A stretch of 31,850 nucleotides of DNA from Halocafeteria seosinensis (lineage: Eukaryota > Sar > Bigyra > Bicosoecida): NCBI GenBank assembly GCA_001687465.1, contig LVLI01001162.1, forward strand, positions 1 through 31,850, written 5' to 3'. A program made the translations under genes and the position numbers. Below the pieces are notes generated by a model. It was given only the letters and a program-made list of their open reading frames with translations. It did not search any database and had not been told where the DNA came from. Below are positions 1 to 11,263 of this stretch, piece after piece. Numbering within the stretch: the first letter of the stretch is position 1; every line of letters begins with the position of its first letter.

Positions 1-49
1 GCAGCAAGCAGGGCGAAAAGACAGTGTGATCCGGGTGCTAGATACGTAG

Positions 50-217
50 CCGTGTTCTGAGTTTCTAGAACAGGACCTTGTCCAAAGGGGAACCACAAGG
101 GAACAAAAAAGGTCAGGGATGAAAGGAAAGATTGTACGACTTGAAGCGGAGATGCCGGATCTTGGCTTCCAGCTGCTTCAGCTGAGCATGGAAGATGAAT
201 GGAAGATGCTAAAGTAA
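50..217 (+). CDS. Possible terminal exon of a gene entering from the left
   Basis: An open frame follows a possible 3' splice site (TAG at 47-49) and runs to TAA at 215-217. It gives about 55 residues and ends in a plausible soluble stretch that includes the residues EMPDLGFQLL. I do not recognise a family. The stop codon lies within AAAGTAAGC, which also looks like a splice donor, so the frame could instead be an internal exon. It is too short to be sure that it codes at all. Confidence 0.22.
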   Translation, partial: PCSEFLEQDLVQRGTTREQKRSGMKGKIVRLEAEMPDLGFQLLQLSMEDEWKMLK

Positions 218-1398
218 GCAGCACCAAAACTCAGAATCTTCGCCCCCCTCCAACGGCAACTTTAGATCCCTGGAAACTTGGAGCGCGAGAGAACCTTCTC
301 AAGATCTGAGTTACGTCAACTTCTCACAATTGTCATGAATTCCCAACTTCTTCAGCTGTAAAGCACGCAAGTTTTACATTTGGCGCAGCTGATAACTCGC
401 TTCCTGTGTGGCTGCTTTACGATTGCCTTCCCTTCCGCTGCAGCTACGCTGAAGAGAGCAGCTGCTCTGTGCAACGTGTTACGTCAACAGCGAATGTACC
501 ACATTTCATTGCGGCGCACCATTTCTGCCATATATATATATATCAGCTTCCCCTTCTTCAACAGTAGGTTATTGCTTGCGATCTCCACAAGTTGTGGCAC
601 CCTACATCGCTTGCGCAATTCTTCTACTCCACTTCCACCAGGTTGTCAGGGCGTTTACTCTCCTGCTTGTATCAGGCTCCCTACCCCTTTGTAAAGTCAC
701 TAACTACTGTTCTAGCACAGGATTCTCAACCAGTGGACAACCACTCATAGCTCTATTTGGAATACCTCACGCGTAGCTCCTTGAAGATGACGTAATACCC
801 CTGTCACTGGAAGTCAATGTTTCTCTGGCCTCTCAATATGCCCTTATCACTGAGAGTCAACATGAGACTGAGAATCACGGCAATGCTCCCTCTGGTTCCT
901 TTGGTACAGCGAATTCATAGCTAGTGTATCTTGTTGCAGACTTCTCACAGAATTTCTCAGCGAATTCACTTCCACAACCGTAATGCTCAACACATACTTC
1001 CCCTTTCTCTCTGACGCCGTGCATACACCTTCGACCACTTCTTTCGTCCCTTGTCTGCTCCTATGTATGTCGTGTACATGAAGCCAGAGGAAAGAAAACC
1101 GGCGATCCTTCGCCACGTCCTAACAGTCGGTACATCCTCCATACACGCATTACACTTACCAAAAAAAAAAAAAAAAAAGGTCTCAGTCACAAGCGAGCGT
1201 AGTATTAGTTCAAGTTTTAAGTTTTATTCAATTCACCAATTGTTGCTAATACTACTTGAACTTGTTGTAATTGCAATACTATATTAGTGCCTGCGTGCCT
1301 CAGCGTCCTCCGACAGTAGACAATCGATGATAATTTTCTGGATTGTTAGTTTTTTCTGCATAGCATACCATAGGGGTAGTAGATACGGTGCTCTCATT
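218..1398. other. Non-coding gap with simple repeats
   Basis: No convincing gene is visible. The reading frames here are short, overlap on both strands and resemble no family. The stretch contains an (AT)7 run at 530-543 and an 18-base poly-A tract at 1161-1178. The last 200 bases are AT-rich and lie just upstream of the TBC-domain gene, so they probably include its promoter and 5' untranslated region. Confidence 0.5.
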
Positions 1399-3824
1399 AT
1401 GTTCAAGGCCGCTGGCGCGACGCCTACACGTCGCGCATTGTCTTCTCATGAAGAAGATGTGGACGCCGTGAACTTGATGTCGAGTCCTTCCCAAGCATTA
1501 GATCGCAATGATGACCATTTTTCAGCCAAATCTCCCGGGATCCCACAGGATAGGAAGGGGAACAAAGACAAAACTCCTCAACGAACGTCATACTCCCGCG
1601 CGACAGCGTCGGGAGCGTTGGAGGAAATGCTCCAGTGCCCGATGAAATTGGACATGAACGAGATTAGATCCCTGGCATTTCAGAATGTAGGAGAGAAACA
1701 GCGGCCCACAGTGTGGAAATTACTGCTTCATTACCTCCCCAACAACACGGAGACTTGGCAGGAGCATCTCCACAAACAGAGAGAAGCGTACCGCGAATTC
1801 ATCCAGGACGTGATCCCGCTACCGAAATCCGGGGATGATACAATGGACCAAGAAATTCACCTTGACCGAATTCGGGTACGCGAGGAGGGGTTTGTAGATT
1901 TCGACAGTTCGTTCGAGGAGGAGGAAGAGACTGAGAAAGAGTTAGAACGGAGACAACAAGAAGGCCTTCGCGCAGCACTAGAGAACCTCGGAAGTGCATC
2001 TGAGAGAGGAAAGGGCGATTACAGGACCTTATTTGGTATACGTAACGACGAGGATGATGAAAGCGATGGTTCGGATGATAAGAACTCTCCTGTTGTAGCA
2101 GCAGTACCTTCCCCAGCCAAGGATAGAAGCGCTCTCTTCGACAGCTCAGATAGTGAGAGCGAAGATGGGGAGGCATCTATTGGAGACAAGACTGACGACA
2201 TACGAAAAGCACTATTTGGATATGAAGATGGCAATCAGGGTAGGAGTCGGCGATCAAGCTCCCAGAAGATTAAGGAGACAACGACGCAAAGTGCTTCTGT
2301 CTCAGCGTCTGCAAGCAGTATTCACACCAGCACGAAGGGAACGTCACATGACGGGGATGCTGTACAAAGCCACCCGACTTCGACGCAAGACGACGGAGGC
2401 AAACAAGCTCAGCAAAGTAGACCACAATCTTCTCAGAAACAGTGCTCTCATTTATCACGCGAATCAGTCTCTAATGTGTTCGATCCATTGAGTACGGATC
2501 CTGACAACAGTTGGTGCAACTACTTTTCTGACTCCAATCTACGGAGCCAAATAAACAAGGTGAGCACGGGCACCCTATGTGTTGACAAAAACTTTTGAAG
2601 GGTGTATTCTGGATATGAATTTGTAATCCCTCGCAGGATGTACTACGAACTCATCCGACGCTTCAGTTCTTTCAGAAGAAAGCAATCCAGAAGATCTTGA
2701 ACCGAGTCTTATTTCTGTTCGCGAAACTCAATCCTGGAGTGGGCTATGTGCAGGGAATGAATGAGGTATGTTGAGCGCTAATTGCTCTTTCTGTGACTCT
2801 ATTATTTTCTCTGTATCTACGCGAACAGTTGGCAGCCCCGCTCCTCTATGTTATTGCAACCGAGGATGGAATCTCTCTGGAAGATGCTGAGGCTGATACA
2901 TTTTATGTATTTACTGGTGCGCTTCTTAAATGACTTTGTTTTTTTTGTTGAATTATATGGCTTTTCTTTGATGTACCGCAGCTCTTATGGCAGAAATGAG
3001 GGACGTGTTCATTAGGGATAATGATCGAAGTGTTGACGGCCTAGCAGGAGTGATGGAAAATCTGAGAAGGCTCATCCAGTAAGTCCACAGGGGAAGCTTT
3101 GGGTTCTTTAACTTTTCCTCTAAATAGTTGTGCTTTATGCAGCACCTGTGAACCTATGCTGGCAAAGCATCTGGGGGGTATGGGAGTAGAACCTGATATA
3201 TATGCTTTCCGCTGGCTGACCACGCTATTAGCGCGGGAATTTGATCTACCTGACACGATTCAACTATGGGACAAATTTTTTGCGGATCCCGATAGGTTCC
3301 AATTTACCCTACACTGTTGCGTAGCGATGATGAGGATACACCGTGATGAGCTTCTCGAAGGGGACTTTGGAGACTGTATCAACTTGTTACAAGAATTTCC
3401 TCCTGTTGATATCCAAACTCTCATACAAACAGCAGTTGATATTCGCAGCGAAGCAAAACGAAAACTGTCCTCGCAAAAGAATGAAGCTGCTGGTGGAAAA
3501 TCTCAGGAGCGTAGAGCACAAGATGCATTGCGGAATCAGTGGAATGTGTCGAAATCAGCTATCGCGGATGCTTTGAGAGAACTTAAACGCAAAGGTGCTG
3601 CGAGAGATGATTTTGCAGGTACATATCAGGAACCCTACGAACGCCAGTCTAGTTTTCTTGTGCATTCCGACGATGAAGTTGATACGGACGCCAAGCGTAA
3701 CGTTGTGACTTCGGCGAAGCGTGCTGCCAACGTTGTCGGTCGCGCGCTTACACAGCCTTTTAAACAAGCATCCTCTCAGGACAATCAAGACCAGGAGCTG
3801 CGTGAAATTTCGAAAATGAGTTAG
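1399..3824 (+). CDS. TBC1D13-like Rab GTPase-activating protein
   Basis: Five exons (1399-2559, 2637-2765, 2829-2916, 2982-3078, 3143-3824), joined by introns of 77, 63, 65 and 64 nt, give 718 residues. The family accelerates GTP hydrolysis by Rab proteins and controls vesicle traffic in the cytoplasm. The N-terminal TBC segment lies at about residues 85-140. An acidic, Ser-rich insert of more than 200 residues follows. The catalytic part then carries the arginine finger in INKDVLR (Arg391) and the glutamine finger in GYVQGMNE (Gln426). The blocks YAFRWLTTLLAREF and ELLEGDF match the TBC1D13 subfamily. The C-terminal tail is charged. The frame is open upstream to an ATG at 1327, which would add 24 hydrophobic residues. 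I prefer 1399 because the added segment is not typical of the family, but this is unsettled. Confidence 0.88.
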
Positions 3825-3991
3825 GAGTTAGCCATGGAGTTAGAGGTTCCTGGAATTAGGAGCACAGGGACTAATAATATATTAACGCTGAGACTGCCTT
3901 TGTACATTGTTTCGGGCGTATTCTCCTTCTAATTGACCATATTTTCTATTATGTTTCAATGGACATTCGGCCTCCCAAGTTTTAAGCACTC

Positions 3992-5890
3992 TTATGCAGT
4001 TGTCTTTTGAAGTTGCTCCAAGGCATTCTGAGCAAAGTATTGAACATCTTTATCCGCATCGCTCTGCAACTTTGATAACGGTGTTTGAACTTCGTTAGAC
4101 ATGTTGTTGGCAGCAAATACATCGCATAACGATTTGATAACCTTAGCTGAAACAAATTTCACATTCGGAACCGAGTCGCGCGTTCCCCTTAAAATGATAG
4201 GTAACAATTCATTGAGAACACCGGATAACTGGGGGGTCGAGCACAAATGCTCAATTGCGTATAACACGGTTATGCGCCCCAAGTAACTTGTTGAAGAGTC
4301 ATAAAGCTTGGTCAAATTAGGAACTAGATGTCGCATGCACCAGTCAGCACCCATTTGCTTTCCCAGTTCTGCTAGACTTCTGGTAGCCGCGACCCGTACA
4401 CTTGCGACGTGATCCCTGAACATATCCCAAAACGGTTGAAATAGATGTTGCTCAAACAGTTGAGGACCCAAATGCTGCGCCAACAGGGGTACCTGCTGGA
4501 CAATGTTCTGGCGAATGCGCCACTGTTGGTCTTCAAAGAGAGACATTAACTTTGGCAGAACAACTTCTCTAGTCCTTTTGCTTCCAATTGTTCCTACCAC
4601 GTTATCAAGATTAGATAAAACTTTTAACCTCACTTCAGGGATTGGATCACCCATGAAGTCAACAATTTTATCAAGAAGGGATTTAGAAACGCCCTCTTCC
4701 CCCAATTTGGGAAAAGCTTCAACGAGTGATTCAGCCAGATTCACTTGCACATGAACCGCCTGGTCCACGACTAGCTCATTCAAAGTAGGCATAATATAAT
4801 CGAGAAATGTCTTTGCTCCTATTATGTCACAAAATCCGGAAATATTCTTAACAGCACCAGCTCGAACTTCTGCCTCTGGGTCCTGAAGCAGTTGCACGAA
4901 CAGCGGAAGCAAAGTATCGTCCACCGATTGGCCAATGGCGGCAGCCAGCTGCAGAACACATTCACCAAACATGACTTGCTACCTTTCATAGAGTTCAGCA
5001 TGCATGCAAGGCACAACTTACAGGGTGAAATTCTTTAGCCACGTTGTTTCGAACTCTCCACGACCTGTCCTTTGCACATTCTTCCACCATAGGGAGGATT
5101 ATTTCCTTGTTCCGTTTATCGTCCAATTGTTTCGCGAAAGCAGTGCAATTTTCAATAGTGAGTAACCTCACCGAATCTTGTTCATCTTCAGCCAACTTTT
5201 CGAAAAGCGGTAAAAGCTCAGATATTGCATATTGTTGTTCAACGCTCTGGACAAAGTTCCCGATATGTCTTGCAGCAGCTCGCTTTACCATTGGTGTTTC
5301 GTCTTCACATAACGTTTTAAACGCACTGCAGGTGTGTATAATAACCATGATATACAAAGTCGGTTAAACTAAACAGGGCGAGGTCACATACGTTCTTAAT
5401 TTCGTCTTCGCTCCGTCGTCATCAAGGCGACTGTATGCAGTAGCGAATAACCCACACGCTGAAACACGGGAAGTAAACCAGTCGCCTTGTCCGAGTTGCT
5501 CAATGATTGGGATGACAAATTCCTCCACTTGTCCGCTCGTCAGACCACTGACAATTGTATTAATGGAATCTACAGCTTGGTCACGGACTACAGTTTCTTC
5601 CACAGCTGCTAACGAACCCAACAGATCCATTAGGCAAACCGCCTGTATATGTCCACCAACTAACGGCACAAACTCCCGAAGTTGTTCAGCCATTATCAGC
5701 AAAACTTCGTCATCATCCTCAATCTGTTCCGAGAGAAACGGAATCAATTCTTCTCTGGTGCGCCGTGGTCCCAGTGCTTCGGCGAAGCGCGTCAAGTTGC
5801 GCATTGAATGAACTCGTCGCTCGACATCATCACTTCTCAATTCTTCCGCCAACATCTCCAACGGTTCCACATTGTTGTCTCCGTTGTCTG
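3992..5890 (-). CDS. PP2A 65 kDa scaffolding A subunit (HEAT repeats)
   Basis: Exons at about 5890-5392, 5325-5022 and 4978-3992 encode roughly 595 residues, close to the usual 589. The A subunit is a horseshoe of 15 HEAT repeats that holds the PP2A catalytic subunit and the regulatory B subunits. Landmarks agree with animal and plant proteins along the whole length: RRTREELIPFLSE, EETVVRDQAV, GDWFTSRVSACGLF, DETPMVKRAA, EDEQDSVRLL, WRVRNNV, EAEVRAGA and the C-terminal DVQYFAQNALEQL. Introns are 66 nt and 43 nt; the second is unusually short but keeps frame and homology. The start codon is not visible. The frame is open upstream of the first HEAT repeat with no ATG, so a short 5' exon joins near 5890, or translation starts at the internal ATG at 5855. 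The gene is tail to tail with the TBC gene, 167 bp apart. Confidence 0.93.
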
Positions 5891-7257
5891 CTGCAGTTTC
5901 AAACACAAAATTGGACACAAGAAAGTGACTAAATGTTTAATAAACGCTGACGGTCACCAAATTCTTCATCCCGGCCAGACGCCTGGAAACATCGACTAAG
6001 CTCCGGGATCCGGAAACGACAAAAAAGATCAGGAGGGGGATACCCCCCTAGAGTCTCCCTCATCCCAGTTTCCCTGGGTAGAGCCGATCCAGAGGGAGCC
6101 GGAGCCGATGCTGATAAAAACGCAATGTACATGCTCGATATAGCCCCTCCAACGCATCTTGGTCACAGATACAACCTTTGGCAAGGCAGCCCCACAAGAT
6201 CCATAGCTGATGCACCACCCTTTGCCGTTAACTCTTTATATGAGACAGTTCTCCTGGAGCATTATGAGCTCTACAGAAGCCATTCAGTTCGTTGGAGACA
6301 TCCTTTTTCCTCTCATTCGATATATTGTGTAGTCTACCCCAATATCCACCCCTTGGTGTGTGTAATTTCCTCCTGGAAAAACAGGAAAAGCCCCGAAATG
6401 GAACGTGCTGCCCGGGGCCCTTGTACGCATTGCAGCCGTTTTCTATGCCAATATAATCCACATGATTGCATAAACATTACAGTAAATGAATCGATAGTGC
6501 CTGTTACGCCCAGTAAAGCTCTCCCTGAAAGCCCACATACGAAAGCGGCAGGCAAGCCTGTCGCATCCTCTTCAGCAGCGCCGTTTATCACGTGCAAGGT
6601 TCTTTCATGGTGCCTCCACTCACATCCGGAGAGGGGATACCAAGAGGTAGTCCATGTATAAACGCAGGAGTATCCATCACGTTAAATGGCAGATATCACT
6701 TACCCATTATATCTTCCCCGTCCTGGCTGCAACGAATGCCACGCCTCTGCTGTTGTCAAGGAACGCTCTTAACGACAGATACTACAATGTCAGCATACAT
6801 ACGACTGGTACATCGACGCAGACGGCTTCGGGAACAACACTATACTGGCAGTGTATTGATATCGATAATGGTATCGTGTGGTTCAGCTCAACTTCAAGAA
6901 GCACATTTGATTGTACGGTTGGACAAGCTAAGACCAAGAACTTCTTGATAAGAAGTCTCTTGAGTTAGTTGCCCGGGAATGGATGGACAGCATTGGCGGT
7001 ATTACCTTCTGGTTGATCTTCGAATAAAATACGCGCATCTGATCTATATGATATGCTTGATAGGGGGTGGACTTCCAATTGGATTCATTCGGCTTTGGTG
7101 TTACGCCTAATGTCTACTATTTGCTACTTACTGAAACAGTGAACTCCTCGTCCTCTGAGGTGGAGGACGTTCAAGACAAACAAGACCCCCAAAAAAAGTT
7201 ATTACTGTTCCATAGTCTTACATTTGTGTGTCTTTGACTTCAGAGGGTTGTACACCT
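5891..7257. other. Gap with unrecognised reading frames
   Basis: This 1.4 kb region lies upstream of the PP2A gene and downstream of the UFD1-family gene. It has G and C runs that could form a small hairpin at 6035-6047. On the plus strand there are open frames of 178 codons (6125-6661) and 104 codons (6654-6968). Their composition is protein-like in parts, for example NESIVPVTPSK and GTTLYWQCIDIDNG, but I recognise no domain and could not join them with convincing splice sites. It may hold a lineage-specific gene or none. The 5' part probably contains the missing first exon and promoter of the PP2A gene. Confidence 0.4.
6398..6968 (+). CDS. Doubtful uncharacterised gene (fragments only)
   Basis: Two plus-strand frames could be exons of one small gene. 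The first runs from an ATG at about 6398 to the stop at 6661 and begins MERAARGPCTHC. The second ends with a stop at 6966-6968 and includes SRNALNDRYYNVS and TLYWQCIDIDNGIVW. They are in different frames, and the candidate donor (GTTCTT near 6599, or GTAGTC near 6645) is weak. No domain, signal peptide or membrane segment stands out. The region lies between two clear genes and has no other explanation, which is the only reason to list it. Confidence 0.2.
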
Positions 7258-10200
7258 TTAAGCTTCCTGGCGAAGGCTTGGGATGTCCACGTTTTGGAAC
7301 TGAGGTAGACGGGGATTGTTCCTGACACACACGTAAAACTTTGGAGTGGTTCCCTCGGTGTTAACCCCTTGCTCAGCTAAGATGGTTGCAGCAGCTCCAG
7401 CTGCGTCTTCATTCATTGCCCCAGCTCTTCCCCATCTGCAACAAATGTTGCGACACCTCTGGTTACCACATCCAGTAGTCAGCTGCTCTCTATATTTATT
7501 CACCAGGTACTCATAGACCTTGTTGTGGAAATCGTCAGCTGAAACATCATCGCCATTCACGTTGTTGCGTACTATCACACGATAGCACCTGTTGCATAGC
7601 GAGAATGAACCAGCCACAGTACCGGCTTCTATGTCCAGGTCACAAGCTTGATTAGCACACCAGTTACGAGCCATAGTCGGGGCTGGCGAAAGCGGACTCG
7701 ATATATCCATAGCGTCATCACTTTCTTCCTCAGCGGCGTGGTGCTCAGTTTGCTGGTTTGAAGAAAAGAGTTGGGATCGAGTGGAAGGTACTTGACTTCG
7801 AGCAGAAGGTCTGACAGTTCTACAGTTCTCGCATGTCGTGTCGATATCTACGTTCCGATGACCACATTGCGGGCATTTCCACAGAACGAGTCCATCATTG
7901 ACTTCCACGTCCTCTTCTACATTGGGTGCGACTGACTGAGGCTCTATCGCTCCTCCACGTGCAGGACGCGTGTAAGACCGTATGGAAGTCTGAGTGCTGG
8001 ACTGTGTGGTCTGCCTCCATGATTGCCCTACTTCCATATCAACATCTGGAGGAGTTGCGCCTGATGACCTTCCTCCTCCACAAACGTCACACTTCGAGTC
8101 TACATCTACATTCCAATGGCTGCATTGGCGACATTTCCACATCAACAGACCCTCTCTTACTTCCACCTCTTCATCACCTGTACTGGAAACGTTGACCTCC
8201 TGTGCAAACTCATGCTGCTGTAGAGTGGAACTGGATCCAGTTCGGTGCCCTGAAGAGCTTTGGCTTGGCACTGCAGTAGTGCTCATCGCAGCCCCTGAAT
8301 TGTTTCGGTGAACTTCCTGAACGTGGACCTCTAACTTTTTCATTTGGACCGAGCGTCCGCAAATATCGCAGGAGACAGTTCGACTACCGCAGTAACTCTC
8401 GTGTTCCGTTAGTCCTTTCAAGCGATCATTCCAATCTGTCGGAGGAGCACCCGCGCGGACAGTATTTCCGCAAAACTTGCAAACAATTAGTCTCTCGGGG
8501 CAATCGGACTTCTTATGGCGTATTAGTTGATGCAGCTGATACTCCTTACCACATTCGCACCGTCGCAATTTATTATAGAGGACATCTTTCTTCTTGTGCT
8601 GCAAAAGATGTTTTTTATATTCTTCAGACCCTTTTTTAAAGACCGCGCGACACTCTGGCCATTCGCAGATCTGATTGTGGCGCGCACAAAAAGCCTCATG
8701 CATGGTGATCCGGGACGCAGGTACGAAGGTTCCACAAGAAGAGCATTTTCGCGTTTCCTCCCCGGCGGCCATTGCCTGTGCTTGTGCATCATCCGTTGTA
8801 CCCTGCTTTTGAGCAGCCGCCTCTTTTTCTTTGGTAGTCAAAGTAACTGAAAGCACAAAATCTGTTTCAACTTCTTCTGGCTGATCGACCATGCTCATTT
8901 CGTCTATAGACGACTCATTAGCTGCTCGCCCTTTTCCCCCAAAAAATATAGGACTACCTACACCGTCGCCGCTATTGGCTGCGTTAGGTTCTGACTCCTC
9001 CTTTGTCTTTTTGGGGGAACGCTTCTTAGGTTGGATGGGAGCATTTTCATCATATTCCCGGGGGTCCGTTGCACAAACTCCTATGTACAATGTGGTTCCT
9101 GAATCTAGTTGGAACGTAGAGCTGTTTTCATCAACGGTCGACAAATGGGGACTTGAGTGATCAGATCCTTCGCCCGAATAGACAACCACGCTGCCTCCTC
9201 CGACATCATTCATGCCCCAGTCGTGATATAGTAAAGTGGGATGGTTATTTGGAGCCGGAGAAATGTACACGTCAGCATCTCCAACGGTAACGTCTAGGCT
9301 AAACTTGACTCCAATGCAGTCGTCTTCGTCCTGAAGTAGGCTGCTTGCATCAACTAGATTTTGCTCTGTGGCTGTCCACTTGTAATACCTGTATTGCTCG
9401 AATCCCAAAACCTGATCTTCTTTGGGGTCGTCTAGGCCCAAACTTTGAGTATACTGGCGCCCATCGGCAGCCCCTGTAAGGAAATAAAGAAAACAGGAAA
9501 GAATAAGCATCGACGTAAGTGAACACATGGTAAATATCGTGAGTATGCCAGTAGGAACCCATTGTGGCCTACCTAGATTCAGCGGTGGAGCGAACTCTAC
9601 CTCACAATCTGTGTTAATGAGAGACACAGCAGGTGCGTCCGACGGTTCCACCTCCGACACTGACAGCTCATACTTCTTTCCAGCATGGTAAAACCGCAGC
9701 ATTTTACCTGTGCTCAGCGAAGTGAAATTTTTCCTAATTACAGATTCTAATGTAGATTTGTGGTCTGGGATATCTAGAAAGTCTGCTGTGACTGGCTGAA
9801 ATTTCACCTTGGTCGCCTGTATTCCGACAGCAGCACGATCACAACATCTATCCGAACTATAGCTTATGAAATAGTCCGATTCGTACCTTTGGTAGTTTAA
9901 TGTACTTGATGAAGACATTATGGGGTTCCAGATCCTCTGGATCGACACCTAATTCTTCACATAGTTTATCTGGATGCCCAAGTTCAGGTCTGCTACTGGT
10001 CCCACACCTAAGAAGGGGAAATCGTCATCGCGTACCTGTCAACAAAACTTGGTCTTCGGGTGCTGAGAACTCTAATACTCCAGCGTACGACTTTGTATTT
10101 CTCCCAGGAATTACAACTTCTGTAAACACCATGACGTGTACGTACGTACGTACTCGACGGTCGGATCTACCACCACCCATACACACATCCAAAGGCAAGT

Positions 10201-10485
10201 AGACGTACCAAAGTGCAACGGATACTCCACTTCATCATCGTGAGATAAGTCATCGAGAATCGTGGGAGGCAGGAAGATCTTATCGGAATCGTCTTCTTGT
10301 AACCCTAAAGTGTTGGATTCCTCTCCTGTTGCCGCGTCTGTCTCGGGACAACGGACGAAAAAATGAATGAAGCAATATGATATGATGTGCGTACAACCCA
10401 TATACGTACTATCACCACGACGCTGGCGCTGCTGTCGTCTATACTTTGATAGACTCTGCCACTCAAATACGCCTTCCCAGCCCAT
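7258..10485 (-). CDS. UFD1-domain protein with TRAF-type, RanBP2-type and AZUL-like zinc fingers
   Basis: Six exons (10485-10410, 10337-10209, 10119-10036, 9969-9887, 9816-9573, 9473-7258) keep phase and give 943 residues. Residues about 45-206 form a UFD1 fold (DKIFLPPTILDDLS, YAGVLEFSAPEDQVLL, FQPVTADFLDI, INTDCEVEFAPPL). In UFD1 itself this fold links ubiquitin to the p97/Cdc48 segregase. A beta-rich insert (about 232-340) follows, then Cys/His-rich TRAF- or XAF1-like fingers (449-595). This combination resembles plant PRLI-interacting factor K. Two RanBP2-type fingers with the W-x-C-x2-C-x3-N-x6-C-x2-C pattern lie at 651-670 and 737-756. The C-terminus has a further Cys cluster (811-835) and an AZUL-like finger (about 854-921) with QLTTGCGNQRC, as in the proteasome-binding N-terminus of UBE3A. 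The role is inferred: an adaptor between ubiquitinated substrates, p97 and perhaps the proteasome. Confidence 0.88.
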
Positions 10486-11263
10486 TATGTCCTATATTGC
10501 AAGCAAACGAGGAGGAAAAAGGATGTATGTGTAGTACCACAAGGATTGTATTATCACTATGATAGGAATAAATCAATACTAGAGAGAGTTAAATGGTATT
10601 ATGCAAGGGGAAGAAGGAATAATGGTTCTTCAGCTTCAAGTTCTCATCGAGTCTCAGCTTCTGAGGGGATAATCTGAACCCTCTTTGCTGTCCATGACTT
10701 GGCAGGACACATAGAATGATTGTAGCCTGAGGATATTTTCATTGCGTAGCAGTCTCTTGTACGCACGGCTTTATTACGATACAATTCGTCCGAATTCCTG
10801 GAAGAATTCTCGCAGGTTATTGGGCTCTTTCTACAGCTTGCATAGGCTGTATTATACAGTCTCAATCGATCTAAACTGACTGAATATGTGCTTTCATTGT
10901 GGAATTCTTGATGGCGATCTATAACTTATATACATAAGGGTAATGAAATGCCAGATTATTCAAATGGAATGGGAATTCCTCATTGCTCCTTACATACATA
11001 AATGCCGTCAAAATTTTATCGATACATGTCTACGTGCGCCATTGTCTGCTACAAAGGAGTAATGAACCATCCAACATCATTTCTATGTACCTGATAGGAC
11101 CTTGTATTCGTAGCGAACGCTCTGCTCAGAGTCTGCTGTGAAGCGCTGCAGTCTGCAGCTGTTCATTGCAGACAGACGCGCTCTAATGGTTGTCGTGTAG
11201 ATATTTATATGTTTAGTTAGGTATAGAGAGGGTGATTTTGTATTTTATATAGCACCAAACAGC
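10486..11263. promoter_or_regulatory. Divergent intergenic region between UFD1-family and apyrase genes
   Basis: The two genes start back to back, so this 778 bp interval must hold both promoters and 5' untranslated regions. It has no plausible gene. AT-rich TATA-like stretches occur close to the apyrase start (TATTTTATATAG near 11239-11250, and ATATTTATATG near 11201-11211). No known operator can be named. A 15-base inverted repeat inside it is listed separately. Confidence 0.45.
11145..11159. repeat. 15-bp inverted repeat in divergent promoter
   Basis: GCTGCAG and CTGCAGC flank a single T, so each half is the exact reverse complement of the other. The element lies about 105 bases upstream of the apyrase start, next to other TCTGC and GCAGAC words. 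It could bind a dimeric factor, but a palindrome this size can also arise by chance. Confidence 0.35.

Noticed and set aside
1161-1178. Poly-A tract as a sign of a retroposed element
   Set aside because: No target-site duplication or element sequence is seen next to it; a simple tract is enough explanation.
2560-2598. Stop of the TBC protein at 2598
   Set aside because: The frame there is intron read-through; the donor at 2560 and homology of the next exons show that the protein continues to 3824.
9474-9572. Transmembrane segment in the UFD1-family protein
   Set aside because: It has good donor and acceptor sites, its removal keeps frame, and UFD1 proteins are soluble; I treat it as an intron.
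9817-9948. Start of the UFD1-family protein at 9948, within the MSIQRIWNP frame
   Set aside because: That frame overlaps exon 4 and an intron. The UFD1 fold clearly continues in upstream exons to 10485.
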